A DNA stretch of 64,000 bases from Litoditis marina (lineage: Eukaryota; Nematoda; Chromadorea; Rhabditida; Rhabditidae), in contig OZ038433.1 in NCBI GenBank assembly GCA_964036275.1, positions 55,197,902-55,261,901 of the forward strand. Direction: 5' to 3'. The notes under the pieces are model-generated. The model was not told where the DNA came from. It did not search any database and saw nothing but the letters and a program-made list of their open reading frames with translations. Below, one piece after another: positions 44,215 through 57,835 of the stretch (position 1 is the stretch's first letter; each line of letters begins with the position of its first letter). The translations under genes and the position numbers were made by a program.

Positions 44215-47200
44215 TCATCCGAGAGAGACTTTCTTCATTTCTCCCTCTCCATCTTCCAATTGGGAGGGTGAGGGATACGGAAAGGGCTGGATGGGCGGGC
44301 GCGGGCTGAAACGTTGGAGTGAATTAGTACATAGAAAACGGTGGTGAGATCATGAAATTATATTTTTTGAATCATGAAACATTGAACGAATTGGTTTTGT
44401 ATCAATAGTGTAACGTAATCTTGTTCCAATTGTTATCAATGTAATTCTACATGGATAATGAATTATTATTATTATTTTTGTCTCAATAATCTCAAGTGGT
44501 TGCTGCTTTTGTAAGTTAAACAAGTTAGTGGCTCAAAGCATCGAAATAGTCACATCAGTGTTCCTAACAATTCTAAATAATGGCAAAGTGACAACTATTT
44601 TCTATTGGGAAAGTATGATACCTACCCAAATAAGTGCATGTAGGCCTTTTTGAGAATCCAGAACAGTAGAAGTCCAGTGAGCACAACGAGTAGAACATCG
44701 GTGAGGCTGATGGAGAGAGAGTAGAGCCCTGGTAGGAAACGGGTCATGTAAGAATAACGCTCCTCTGAAAGAGAGGACAAATACACTGACAGAAGCATAT
44801 CATTCCGATCAAACAACACATGGAGATGATTATTCTCCTGTATTCTAGAAATAACCTAGTAACTAACTTTATATTAAATTATCGCTCAGAGTTGTAAATG
44901 TAATCGAAATCTTCAAATTTCACTGTTCGGTTGTTCCAAGATTTCAAGATTCAAGATTTACAAGATTACTTTGTTCAATGTGAAAAGTTTATCTGAAAGT
45001 CTACAAATTTTCTCTCTTACCGTCTGGGTCCTCTATGAACTCCTGATCATTCTCATCTCTCATATCATGGATGACTTCAATCGGAATGTCGTTGTTCTCC
45101 AAGACGGTGGGCTGAGGCAGATTCTGGAAAAGCAATTCTCTTTTTGTTCCAGAATATCCCATGTGGACGTGATGGAATACCATATTGAAACAATATGAAG
45201 TGAATGAATGAATCTTGAAATCTTGAATCTTGAATCTTGGGAAAATGTATTGTTACCGAGTTTTGGACGGGAATAATCTTTACTTAAAGTACCTCTATAA
45301 TGTGCAATGTAGGTAATTTTTGAAAAATGAAAAAAGTCATTTATTCCGTTTTGAGATGTAAGTTCATACCTTACGCACAGAAAGTTCAAAAAACCACATT
45401 ATTACGGAGCAAAATAGAAGCCAACAGGATTTGGGTTACTGTAATGCAGCAATCGTTAATGTATCACTGCTTTGTAGTTTTCACGAAATTTAGAAATTTT
45501 TTTTCACAGATTTCATATTGGTAATTTTGGCCATGTTTTGAATATGGTTTCGTAATTTTCTGGACATTTTGAACATTTTGTACGTAGGTGAACTCGGCGG
45601 TGTATGTACGTGCGCGTGGTCGCGCCACATTTTCGATAACACGGAGCAAGACAGGAAGTTGACACCTATATGAATGATTGTGGTTTTTTAATGTGAACAA
45701 TCTCGACTGATCAGCTCGAACCTCCAAATTAAAGAGGAACGGTCCCTTTAAATGAAAAAGATAACATATTGAATAATACTTTTATTCACGGAAACTATAA
45801 TAATAATGAAAGCATAGATGGACTGATTTGCAGCCTCGAGAATACTCCCGAGGATCACCCTGTATCTATTGATAGTGTGAATGAGGCATGAAAAGTTTTA
45901 AAAGTTGTGTTTTTATTCTAGGACGCTACTATCACTGTGTTTTCACATGAAAACCAAACAACCCCAGTATGTGTTCGTACACAGCAGAGCCTGAGACATA
46001 CAGTATGCATCCGCATTTGTTTTGACGATGATTGTGTAGTTGACAGAATTTCTACCAAGACTCCTACAGTACTTCTCCAAACTTTTCAATTCACTTTTCT
46101 TTTTCTAATGGACCCTTCAAACTTGAACTAGGACATGCTTGAAATGTCTTGGTAATATTGTATCAAATTCTATTTCAGAAACATTTCCAAAACTGAAACT
46201 TACTTATTTTTTTATCTTACTGTAGGAATATCAGTCGGATTGAAAATGAACATACCTCGATAGTTGGCTTTGGGGGGTCCACCGCCAGAATAGGAGTTCG
46301 GACCATCTGTTCCACGCGATTCGGAAGAACTTCATAATCTGAGTCGTCATAGTACTGAAATATTCTGATTAGTGAACTTGTTTGGATTTGTTCCTTCAAT
46401 GAACCACGAGTGGGTGACGATTAAGCTCAAACGCATTAAGCTACAACCTATAACTCAGGTTTAAACATCAGCAGAGAGTTCAAAGTGTCACAATGGATAG
46501 TATTTATGAACTAACTATGTTTGTTGAAGTTTGGAGAGAAACAATTCATACAGCTTTTAATAGGAGACATCCGTTCAATGTGTTTAAGCTTAATCGTCAC
46601 CTAATCGAATCACTTTCAAAAATATTTAGCTTATTTATTGACGGACTGAAACATAGAAATACGCCTAATGGAAACTCACTTCGACTCTGCGTTCTATGTA
46701 AATCTTTTCCGGTACATCGTCATATTGAGTGTTTCCGAGAAACTTCTTCGTGAGCTTGTCTGTAAACTCCTCATGTTTTTGACGAATGTTTATACAAGTT
46801 CAAAGAGAATCTGTTAGAATAAATAACAGGTTCATTTGGCCAACACTCAGAGTACGTATGCTAGCTAAAAGATCCCGACACCTCCATCCCATCCTGCGTT
46901 TCCTCAAACATACGCTATTTCTCTGCTTCTACATCCCACCGGGATGTGAGAGACATGAAATAGTGAGGCAGAGCGAGAGACGCAGGATGGGGTGAAGGTG
47001 CCGGGATCTTCTAGCATACTTACTAATTTAAGCTTACCCCGTTTCCTTTGCGTTTCCCATTCGTTTTCCAACGATTCATAGTCGTATTGATCTGAATTGG
47101 TTGGATGACAGAGGTTATTAACTGGTTCAATGTTGCATTACTAGTATAATTGGCCTACAAAACGTTGTGAAGTTGGATTCCAAACCAATATAGACACTTA

Positions 47201-48997
47201 TTGTGTTATGATTGGCAATTTATTGGAAAAGGACTGCAATGTTGTCTGAAGTGAAATATTGTCGTTTGAATTGAATTGCTCTACAAGTTACCGCATCTCA
47301 ATTATTGAGTTTATAAGAGAATCGAGATACGCATGGAGCCGTTGGAAAAAAATTGAATGAAGAATAATATAAAAATCAAGAGATGAATAAATGATTGCCG
47401 ATTTGATTCGTACAAAATTTTCGTTTGCAACATTCAATTCTTAGTGAACTGACCCGACTTCGGATCTGTCACCGGATCGCTAGAGGTTAATAAAAACATT
47501 TTACTTTGGAAAAAAATAGCATTTCTTCAAATTGTTTTAAGGCAGGAGAGATTGCTCGGAAAAGAACTAAATTATGTTCCAGTTACATCCTGTGAACTCG
47601 AATGAAAATTAACCGGTATTAATGATAATAATTCATTATCCATGTAGAATCACATCAACAACAATTAAATAAAGATTACGTACGTGATGAAGGGATTTTA
47701 ACAGAAAATACATGAAAAACCTATTTTCAGAACTTAAAATAGAACGAATGATTGGCACCTAAGTCAAATTCTTTTAGCGGAAACTGTCGCGTTAGACATG
47801 GTAACGGAAACCGTAAACATATTCATGCGCATGTTTTCCATATCGTCTAAAGTCGTCGCAAACGGAAAGGCAGGAAGGTACTGTATATCTCACTTGCCGC
47901 TGTGTACGCACACATGTCTTCGATTCCAAAATATGCCCGTTATGCCCTCTACTAGCGCAGTGGTTAGCGGCCTGCTACAAATCTTTTGCTCGCAGGTTCG
48001 ATTCCGGTGAGAGACAGACATTTATAAATTTGGCACTCACTAAATAAATAGTATTCAGCATGAGCATCATTTCATGTGTTATTATTATGGAGACCGAAAC
48101 TAAACGACGGAGCTTGTGATAACTCCTACCTTTTCGGAGAGAGCCTGAATCCACATAGTCGGTATCGTACACTTCTGTCCATTTTCCGCCTGGACAAAAT
48201 AGAACCGTCGAACACTCAGAGGAAAGTGCAAAAGGAACTATTAGTTATACCTGGTTGAAAAGTGGTTTTGGCTCCTTTTTACTGTTTCTATTACAATAAA
48301 TCAATATTGAACACGGTAGCTCTCAGTGAGTTAAAGGGACCGTACCTCTATAATCTGCAATGTAGGTGATTTTTAAAAAATAAAAAAGTCATTATTTCTG
48401 TTTTGAGATGAAAGTTCATACCTTACGTACAGAAAGTTCAAAAAACTACATTATAACGGAGCAAAATAGAAGCCAACAGGATTTGGGTTACTGTAATGCA
48501 GCAATCTTTAATCTATCACTGCTTTGTAGTTTTCATGATATTTAGAAATCTTTTGTCACAGATTTCATATTGGAAATTTTGGCCACGTTTTGAATATGGT
48601 TTCGTAATTTTATGGACATTTTGAAAATTTTGTACGTAGGTGAACTCGGCGGTGTATGTACGTGCGCGTGGTCGCGCCGCATTTTCGAGAACACGGAGCA
48701 AGACAGGAAGTTGACACCTATATGAAAGCTTTTGGTTTTTCAATGTGAACAGTATCGACTAATCAGCTTAAACCTCCAAATTAAAGAGGAACGGTCCCTT
48801 TAATAATTAATATAATGTAAATTGAATTTTTATGACTACAAATGAACAAACGGGTATGTTCTCAGTTCATTATTATACATGCCTACCGACAACTGATTTG
48901 AATGAATGGGTTTCAAGTGTGTTTGAAATAAAGACTTACCTTTTTTGCTGAAAATCACTTGAGCGAGGATAGTTAGGTATACAATTAGAAGTTTCAT
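44215..48997 (-). CDS. Unrecognised type I membrane protein with Tyr-Asp-rich ectodomain
   Basis: Eight minus-strand exons: 48940..48997, 48130..48189, 47038..47091, 46680..46759, 46256..46354, 45021..45123, 44626..44764, 44215..44305; 684 nt, 227 aa, all phases agree. MKLLIVYLTILAQVIFS is a clean signal peptide. The ectodomain (about 18-150) is acidic and repeats Tyr-Asp clusters: VYDTDYVD, DQYDYESLE, TQYDDVPE, YYDDSDYE. A single membrane helix follows (ISLTDVLLVVLTGLLLFWIL) with a basic KKAY stop, then a Pro-rich tail PRPPIQPFPYPSPSQ. I recognise no domain. Acidic clustered Tyr are possible sulfation sites (inference). The ATG is two bases after a CAATCAG acceptor. A 12-nt in-phase microexon at 47454..47465 may add four residues. 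Confidence 0.78.
45284..45751. mobile_element. MITE with TTAAAGGGACCGT termini, copy 1 (left end altered)
   Basis: About 465 bp nearly identical to 48331-48803, same orientation. The right end is GGAACGGTCCCTTTAA; the left terminal GGACCG is missing (TTAAAGTACCTC). In an intron of the membrane-protein gene. Confidence 0.88.
46033..46248. repeat. Foldback MITE, family CCTACTGAGACTCCTACAGTA, diverged copy
   Basis: Arms CCAAGACTCCTACAGTAC and TTACTGTAGGAATATCAGTC. Intronic. Confidence 0.65.
46412..46602. repeat. Foldback MITE, GGGTGACGATTAAGCT termini, copy 1
   Basis: The left GGGTGACGATTAAGCTCAAA pairs with the right TTAAGCTTAATCGTCACCT. A related copy is at 61944-62138. Intronic. Confidence 0.8.
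46855..47021. repeat. Foldback element occupying most of an intron
   Basis: TATGCTAGCTAAAAGATCCC with CCATCCTGCGTTTC pairs with GAGACGCAGGATGGGG and CCGGGATCTTCTAGCATA. The intron is 46760-47037, so the hairpin leaves only about 95 and 16 bases of flank. A piece of the same family is at 62150-62260. Confidence 0.8.
47454..47465 (-). CDS. Candidate 12-nt microexon of the membrane-protein gene
   Basis: Minus strand: acceptor GGTGACAG, 12 coding bases, donor GTCAGT. Inserted between the exons at 48130 and 47038 it keeps phase and adds Asp-Pro-Lys-Ser. Evidence is splice sites and phase only. Confidence 0.25.
47850..48040 (+). repeat. tRNA-derived SINE, copy 2
   Basis: Head GTCGTCGCAAACGGAAAGGC, A box TAGCGCAGTGGTTAGCGGC, B box GGTTCGATTCC, tail ending TTTGGCACTCACT. 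In an intron of the membrane-protein gene, opposite strand. Confidence 0.85.
48331..48803. mobile_element. MITE with TTAAAGGGACCGT termini, copy 2 (intact ends)
   Basis: Left TTAAAGGGACCGTACCTCT and right AGAGGAACGGTCCCTTTAA are inverted repeats about 19 bp long; 473 bp, no transposase. Nearly identical to 45284-45751. Confidence 0.9.
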
Positions 48998-51973
48998 GAC
49001 TGATTGTGAAATTATGCCCGAATAAACAGAATTGCGGGTTCGGGGAAGTAAAGTCCCTTGTTAGTAGAGGATTATCTATCGTGTTAGTGGAAAACAACCC
49101 ACATATCAATAAAACGTTCGTCCGAAAAGGATAATTGTGAGGGGAAAACCAGTTGATTGTTTCACCATAAGCGCCCAGGAACAAACAGTATAAATTTGAG
49201 GGTCATGCAGTGTGGTGGATATGAAATGAAATAACTCATAGAAGTGTTAAAAAGGCAAATGAGTACTCCACGAGAACAAAGTTTGAAGCGAGAGCCCTGT
49301 TTTGAGCTCGAGTTAACAAACCCTGTTGTTTGAACCTACAGCGTTGAAGGAAAATTGAATACATTGACTTTCAAGCAGTAGTCTCGTTATTTGTCAATAA
49401 TTCGTGTTTACAACTGTTTATTCAGTGTTCTAAGCATAATATATACCTGGGTTCAAAGAATCAAAGATTCTATCACGATATGGCTCTGGCTAGATTCAAT
49501 TGTCAAATAAAGTAACCTACCAAAAGAAACCAAACGTTTGATCTATTATTATAGATGAATTGTGTCCGATCTGTCTAGCTATCTCTGTGAATGTTTCATC
49601 GCAACTATATAGCTCCCGTTACTGATTTGCTCTGTCTTTACCGGTCAGCTTCACCTTCCGTTCTAATCCTCTCGTGGTAGCCGGATTACCTCTGCGCTGA
49701 CTGTTTTTTTGCTCTGAGAACATCTCTAACAACAATAGCCGGTGCAGTCATTCTATAGGGACATCGAGACACGCTTTCTTTTCTGCGGTTCACTGTTTCA
49801 ACGTTTAACCTCCAATACCTCACACGAACAATGTACTATTGTAGCAGTAGAAACTGAAGGCAGTTGATCAATATTGCAGTATTTTGAAAAACTTAGAGAC
49901 AACGTCATATCAACTCTGACTTTTGGAAACAGCTACGAAAATTGAGAGCACTTCCAGAACAGTGAACCATCCCGCTTTTCAGTTCATTTTCAAGTAGATC
50001 AAAAAGTTTGGAATGTACAATTTCTCTATAGTTGTGTGAGCAAACACCGTGATTTAAACTGTTTTTATAAGAACTATGTAAATCAACCTGTGGATAGAGC
50101 CTGCTTTAACTTATTTAACTGTAATAATCGTACATTAAGCTTCTCAGAACAACGGTACTAAAATAATAGTTTGGTCTTATTGGATTTGCAATTGATTAAA
50201 TATGTTTATAATTCACTTTGTACATATATCACCCCCAAACTGTAACAATTTGTTATTTTTCGAGAGTTTGAAAAGGTATAAAATGCACTTCCGGTTGGTT
50301 TTGTGTCTGAATCACCGGATTTCTCTCCAATGTTATGGTTCAGAACTGGCAGACGCCTAATTTTGTTGACATTTCCTGTTATGATCCGAAAAACAAAGAT
50401 GCCGCCTCACTCGGAGCGCGCTTCCGTCTATTAGCTATGATACCTATTGAATGACGTTTTTTAATCAGTTGACTGTTTCAAACATAGTATAGGAACTAAG
50501 CTTTCAATCATCGGCGTTAATATTGTATCCAAAAATCAGAAAATACCAAGAAGCAACGAACAGTTTCAACTTTTCTGTGCTCAAATGTTTCAGCTCCCAC
50601 ACATGATGAAACCGACGTTTTGATGTTGTTTCGCAAGCTTAACAGGCCGCGGAAGTCGACTGTTTGACATGAAAACACGCGTAATCACCCACTTGAATCG
50701 CCCCCTCCTGGCGCACGTAATCGTGTACTGTACTACATTTATTTATATTGTTCATGAAACTTTGGATCGATCAACCATCAAACATGAATCTACAAGATGT
50801 ATTCATTTATTATTTTTGTTTGTTAAGATATCTCAGATCAAGGTGAGATAATTTCAAGAAGACGCTGGTGAGAATGCATATACTGCTATTGTTCGACACT
50901 TATCTGTGATATGTGTGTTCATGAAAGCCCGTCAGTTCTTTTGAGAAAAGTGCGCGAACTAGTCATGACACATTTCACCATATTTAGCGTGACGAAGCTA
51001 CAAATGTTGAGCTCGAGATACTGGACTTTTTCATCACCATAAAATTGGGGATGAGGGAGTTCTGCATTTACACCCTCAATCAGATATAGATCAATTTACG
51101 TTAGGACGAAAAAACTCGCTGCTCGAAAGTGATTCAACACTGAAATAATTCATAAATGACTTTGTAAACAGTCATTTTTGTTCTCAAGTTCGTGAATACT
51201 GAGCAAGTTGACGTTCTCGTCGTTCTTTGAAAACACTTTTTTTCCTTAATCTTCATATATGTTACTGTTATCTCTTTTATAACTCCATTGAAGATTCTTT
51301 TAACCTGATTTGAACTCCTTTCTTTTTCCTCGAGGGTAAATTATCATCGTTTCTTGATGTCCTGCTAAACTGTTCGATTATTGTCGTAATAGTATTCTTG
51401 TCACCATTCTCAAGTATCATTTGACAGCGTTCCAATGAACCTACCAGATTGTTTCCAACTTGTCACTCTTTATTGGTAGCGTCATCACAGTAGGTGGTAT
51501 AAAACATTGTAGAATTTTCTACTCTCTTCTTAACCCCTCCTGCCATTTGCACGTTCTTTCACCTGGTCAAGAAGACGTGAAGACGAGTCCACGTAGACAA
51601 AAACTTTTTTTGCCTCTACGTGGACTCCTATAGTACGACTCTTAGGGTTTTACAAAACGTTCGCTCACGATAATATCAAATTCCAAAAAAAAGTCAAAAA
51701 AGGGTGAAACAAATCCCAAATCACATTATAATTTCCGAAAACTGCAACACATTGAAAAACTATTATAAAATTCCAATGTCGTACTGTAGGTGTTCTCATA
51801 GGAATGAGAGTGACTATGTCTATACTGTTAGTCAATTGCACAGTCACGTGAAACATATAAAGCACATCAACACTTAGAAACGTGCAATGACAAAGTACAT
51901 AATTTCTCGTTGAAAACTGAATTTACGTGACTATTCAATTTACTTCTAGTATAATGTTGTATTATTGAAGCGA
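48998..51973. other. Divergent intergenic region
   Basis: Between two outward-pointing genes. Contains ATGTTTCA at 49591 and 50585, CTGTTTCA near 49792 and 50474, part of a MITE (about 51600-51826) and the 51826-51965 repeat that abuts the peptidase start. After the AATGTTTCAG at 50585 a 23-codon frame is open, a possible upstream exon, but nothing confirms it. Confidence 0.5.
51826..51965. repeat. Dispersed repeat ending at the peptidase start codon
   Basis: Copy of 28903-29055. It ends within about 10 bases of the ATG at 51974. Confidence 0.75.
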
Positions 51974-54900
51974 ATGACGATACGGAAGAAGAAAGAAGTG
52001 GCCACCTCGTGGAGTTACAAGAACTCACTCTACTCTCTCAACCCGTCCTACGGGTTTATGGTCAACAAGAAGAGGTAGGTCAAACACTTATGTGATTCGT
52101 GACATTCGTAGCATATTTCAAATACGTACCTCTTATTCGTTATTCCACTTTGTACCAATTAGAGGGGAAAATTAATAGAACGTACAATTTTTTATGCAGA
52201 CCCGTAAAATCTGCCGTTGTCCACTCATTCATCCCTTTGGGGACACAGTTCATTCCAAACATCTTAAATACTTGTTTTATGCTTTTGATATATGAAGGAA
52301 TAAACGATAATAATGGATGGTGGATTAAATTATAACATAGTACAAGAACGATGACTTCCGCCTCAAAACATGAAGAAATGTAAAAAAAAGTATAACACAA
52401 TCTATACAATATACCAAGCGGTAGGGGACCGTTACGTCTTGTTACCCACTCATATCGAGTAAGTGTAAGCATCTTACTTGAAATACTATGCTCATAAAAC
52501 AGAACGAAATAGCAACAACAAATAAACTAACTATTACTAACACAGCGTGGAGATCAAGACTTGTAGTAAAAAGAACTGTCCAGCAACTGCTTCCTAAAAA
52601 TAAATTTGATTGTTTAAAGTAGATTATTTAGCAAACGTGACTCTAGCACTTCATCGGGTTAACCCACCTAGACGGCGCTTGTGTCTTTAATGTATACTAC
52701 TTGCAACATCGGTCCGCGTTTGCAAAAACCATTTCGGTTAAATCCTGCAGTAGCGGGATAGGGAAATTACACGAACCATATAAACAAAGTAAAAAGACTG
52801 TGAAATGGTAAAGTACAAAAATCTGTAGTCTAAGTTTAACCTACCTGTTGCATTCAATTTCATGTAGGAGTACCTGCCAAACACATTCTGGAACAAATAT
52901 AATATTCGTTTAATATTCGTGTCGAATGTTTCACACTAGGGAAATTTCATTCATGCTTAGACTGAGTTGCAACACTTGGACATAGAAAGTGAACATTTTC
53001 AATGTTTTGTCTAGGTACGTAAGCAGGTCACTCTAAAGCCTGATCAACACCCGAAAGAACTAAAAACCCCAAAAAAAATAAAAAGCGTTTCTATTTTTTT
53101 GACTTCACATTTCAGTGATTAAACTTACCTACAGTATTTGCATCTACCATTCACCAGTCGAACAAAAGAAGTGGTGGCAAACACGTTAAAATTATGTGTC
53201 AAAACTTTTGTAACATAGTAACGTTTTTGATTATTACTGAAGTCGGCAAGTATAACTTGGAGCGGATTGACCACCCATCCCACGCGAGTTCTCTCGTTGT
53301 GACTTTTCTCAAAGTGAGAACAAACTTCTTTCTCAACTTTTTCAGTGTTTGTGGCCAATTGTCGCTTTGTTTCGCTGATTTTCACTCGAGTGCCACTCGA
53401 AATTCGCTTGACCGCAGTGTTGTCTACCGACTAATCAACACACATTCCATTCTCATTTCCCAACTTGTTCCACCCCCTTCCAACTGCTAACCTTTATCTT
53501 TATATCTTATAACAATGTTACTTTACTTATTAAAAAGTTGGTTTGGGAAATAAAAGATCACATTTTGCTATAATATAAATGACTGTAATGACATGAACGC
53601 GTGGAAAATCCTGGCATCTCACAATGACTCGTTATTATTTTAGATATAGTATATGACTGGAACAAAGATTAATGTAGTGCTGTGGAAACGCTGGCAGATT
53701 AAAATACCGCAGAAGATGCAGGCTTAAATACTGGTGTCGAATTAGCCTGCATCTCCTTATGATTTGCAAACACTACAGGCGACATCTGGCTGACCCCGGT
53801 ATTTTAAGTTGCAAAATTGGCGAGTCCGGTATTTTAAGTTGCAGCGGTTTTTCAGAGTGAAACCAGAGAGGGAGCGCCGCAACTGAGGTAGATACACTAC
53901 AACCGAAATTGATAAATATTAAATACGAGCGCTCTGATCATATAAGAAGTCTTTCGGGAATTTATACACTTGTTTGTTTTACTATGAGTTTATAGAGACC
54001 ACTGTTACACACCGTTAATCATACAGTAATTTCTCCACTGGTAGTATTTACAGTCAAGAAACAATAGATAGCTCCAACTCTCTCTCCGATCTCATTATTC
54101 ACTTTATTCATCAAACTGGAGTCTCCAAATATCCCAATTATCAAAATAGTGTCAGTTGAGGAGAAAATCAGGTGAGCCGAGTTCTCTAATATCAACTTGA
54201 ACAGCTTGTGGTTTTTTGCGCGACTATCAGCAAACTATTGTTATATTAGGTTATTTTATTGGAAAAAAATATAATTGTGTCACTAGGACTTTTGAATGGT
54301 GATATAGTTAAGTTAATGTGCTCAGTAAGAGATGTACTCCAAACCGTTCCGACCCTGATTCAAGACGGTTTTGGGTTTTCTCAGAGGGTTGGGTCATCAT
54401 CTTGAATCAGGGTCGAAACGGTTTTGAGTACATCTCTTACTGAGCACATTTACCTAATCATATTGTTATATTAATATACCAGTAAAAGGTGAAAACCCAA
54501 AAGTCGTCTTCAATCAGAGTGAAAAAATTTCTGAGTTGATCTTATCATCTCATTCATCCAAAACGTCCTAGTGACACGAATATATTTTGTTCAATTAAGT
54601 GACCTAATAAGAGACAATTATTGAAAAATCATGGGATAACAAGAGATAAACCTATGCCCGTTTTGACCACACGTGTATAAACTATGAGAATTGTTGGGTC
54701 AGGATGCCGAGTGAACGTTCTCGAGAAACTTATCAACTCGTTCAGAATGATCATCTCATGAGTCGAAACTACATTCTATGATCTAAATACACTTTCGCTT
54801 CGTTACGAGGCAGTGATCATAGTACCTGTCGCAGATATTTGGAGTAACAACAATCATAAAACAAAAAAAATCATGGAACAGAGAGAAACAAATTGGAGAA

Positions 54901-57779
54901 AAGGTTTTGAGACCGTAATATTTGTTGGGAGGGTGTACAGCAGCAAGTTATCACTTGAGCAGGACATATTATCATAGTCAAATGTATGTCAATCGCTTCA
55001 CGTACGTTTAAAAATAAGTACGAAATGACGCCAGTTCAGTCAGTCTACGTTCACCAGTAGAAACAAATGTATTGCACCACACTATTCAACATAATAGAAA
55101 AATATAGACACTCAAATACTAATAAAATCAGATACAAATGAATGGAAGAAAACTTTTGATTTTGTTAGAAAAACCACCTATTTTTCAGTCGCCGTTTCCA
55201 TTCCGGAACAACGGCGCGTGCCACTTCTTCCACTGAAGCCACCAGCGACTGTGGAACCGAAGTCTCTTCGGATGACGTCCAGTCAGACAGGTTCGTTGTA
55301 GTTTGATCTCTGTTGTTCGTTTTCGTTTGATTTCTGTTTGTTATAGTTCGATCTCAAAACTCGCTTTAATTTACAAACTTTGGCTACAATCACTGGGATC
55401 AAACCAAAAACACAATGGGGTAGGACAACAAAAACCTCAATCCTTAGTGACTTTTGAGGATTGAAAAAGTGGAGATTTTCGTCGGCAATAACACGCAAAT
55501 GTTTCATGTCGAGTATAGGAAAGATATGCAAACTATGCCTGCGATAGTTCCATCAAATTGATTCTATTGTATGTATGCCTTTCACATTCTCATTGAATTC
55601 AATCTGTACAGTATACAGTACACATCTTCCTATGAGCGAAAATTTCATATCAGAAGAGGAACACTATTATTATCACTGTAATGTGTCAGACAAAACTGTA
55701 TATGATCTACTAGTATTAGGCACCAGAAATTATTGAAAAAAAACCTGTTTGAAACTGCAGTTATCTATCTAGCTCATCACAGTATAATCTACTCGAGCCA
55801 AACGTCTCATATTTGATATGACCTCGTTCCAATTTTCCAATGCTCTAATGTATCTGAAGCCTAGACAAATCTCTTGGTGTTTACTCAAGCGGGGTGGATG
55901 TAAGGTTCGGCCTATGATTAGCAAGAAATACATCCACTTTGTTCTTCACTCTTGCAAATGTAGCAATTGAACATAAGTTTGAATGTTGATGATCCTGATC
56001 AAGAGGCAACTCGAATTACTCATTTTTCTGCTGTGTGAGCAGCTACATCTGGGAGAAAGGGGCATGTACTTTGATCTACAAACTTCAAACGCATCTGATT
56101 TACGTGTCTCTAGTTTTTTCTTCTTGTGCGTCCTATGACATTTGGAACGAATCATAGTTTTGCACCGTCCTCCCCATCTCAGCATTCTATGACACTGAAA
56201 CCCTTCTATGGCGTATTACTATTTCTTCTCGGTAATGGCCTACGCCAACTGATATTTATCTGAAAATAAAAACAAAATTCTTAATACATTCACAATCATA
56301 CCACTTCTTTATAAGATAATTGTGTTTTAACCTTCATGGAACATATTCATGTATTGGACACGTGGTTTTGCTTGGCATGCGTATGTTCTGGACTTCTTGT
56401 TTCCATAACAAAAAATATAGGTAGGACCCATTTGTAATTTGGTTGAATTAAGGAGAACCTTCGAATCATATACTTCCAATTGTGTTTCTCTGTTTGTTCT
56501 TAAATCGTTCGAAAAGACAAAAATAATTTCCTCAGTATGGTACCATGTTTTTTACACATCTTATATCTTATTACGTAGTTTTTTTACTCCACAACACAAT
56601 TTGTTAACTGTTTGAAGCTTGCACCACTATGCCGTTTTTTCATGTTTTCTTCGAATGGGTTTGTGCTTTGTACGTGTCTAATACCCGTCTCACACTTGGC
56701 CTGCCCAGTCGGTGTCATTAATAATCTCTTCCGGACAGCCGGTTTGTTCCGTCTCGCGGCAGTCGCCGGACACTTTGAGAACAAGCCCCGCGAACAGCCA
56801 CAAACTGCTCCAACTCTCAGAAACCAGTTCGAGCGAACTATCTCGATTCATTTTGAACCTTGTATTCACTTTTCTGCTCACAAGTATTAGTACTGCAGCT
56901 CACCAAGTCGTTTCCCTAACTACTGTAACTCACATATCGACTTGCTTGACAGTGATGTTCACAGTTGATTGAATATGTTTTTGTTTATATCATTTCTTGA
57001 ACGTTCTCGGATGCTGATTTGAGTGTCTCGTTAAGTATGTATCACCTCATTTTTAATGAGAACACTAATAGTCGCTTTAATTCCTACTGAGACTCCTACA
57101 GTAATAATACATAACTTTAAGTGCGTGAACATAGTCGGAAAGGTTAATAGTTTTCGCCTCAGATTCTGATCACCTAACAGAAATAGTGTTCGAAAACGTT
57201 TTTGACAAAGTTGTTCACACTAGAAAAGAGCTATTGGGAAATGATAGAGTGTACTGTAGGAGTCTCAGTAAGAATTATGTGAACTATATGTCACTCCGGT
57301 TGAAAAATACAGCAGACTTTCTCCGACGTATCTCGCTTTCCAATTGTGAACACTTACTATTCACTCGTCGAAACGTTTCCAGAAAACAATTACTAAACAA
57401 TGGAAAACCTAAAACGGTGTTTTTCATACCATCCAGCTTTCATCAATCACCTGAATGTTTCTAACGATGTTCATGAGGCTTCTATTCATGGCCTTCGATG
57501 ATCAGTGTGACATTCAGCTCATTTTGTTGATCAGTTCGCATCTATGATACTTTTCTTCATTCTCCAAACAAGCTTTTTCTATGTTTATTCAATTCGAAAT
57601 GGAAATTTGTTTATTTTCGACTCCACCAGAAATCAAAAACAATGTGTCGACTCGGTTGAGATGGTCGATTTCTCTATCACGAACATCTTTAAAATTGATG
57701 AAACCAGCAGGTATATTATGATTTTGTGCAACGGTAAACCTATGTAGCTTGTATCTCTCATTTTCTCTTCCTCTTGCCC

Positions 57780-57835
<56 letters not shown>

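Noticed and set aside
52863..53385. Possible minus-strand gene nested in the first peptidase intron
   Set aside because: An exon-like block at 53125-53385 with a GTAAGT donor and one at 52863-52905 exist, but the joined frame stops almost at once and no family is recognised.
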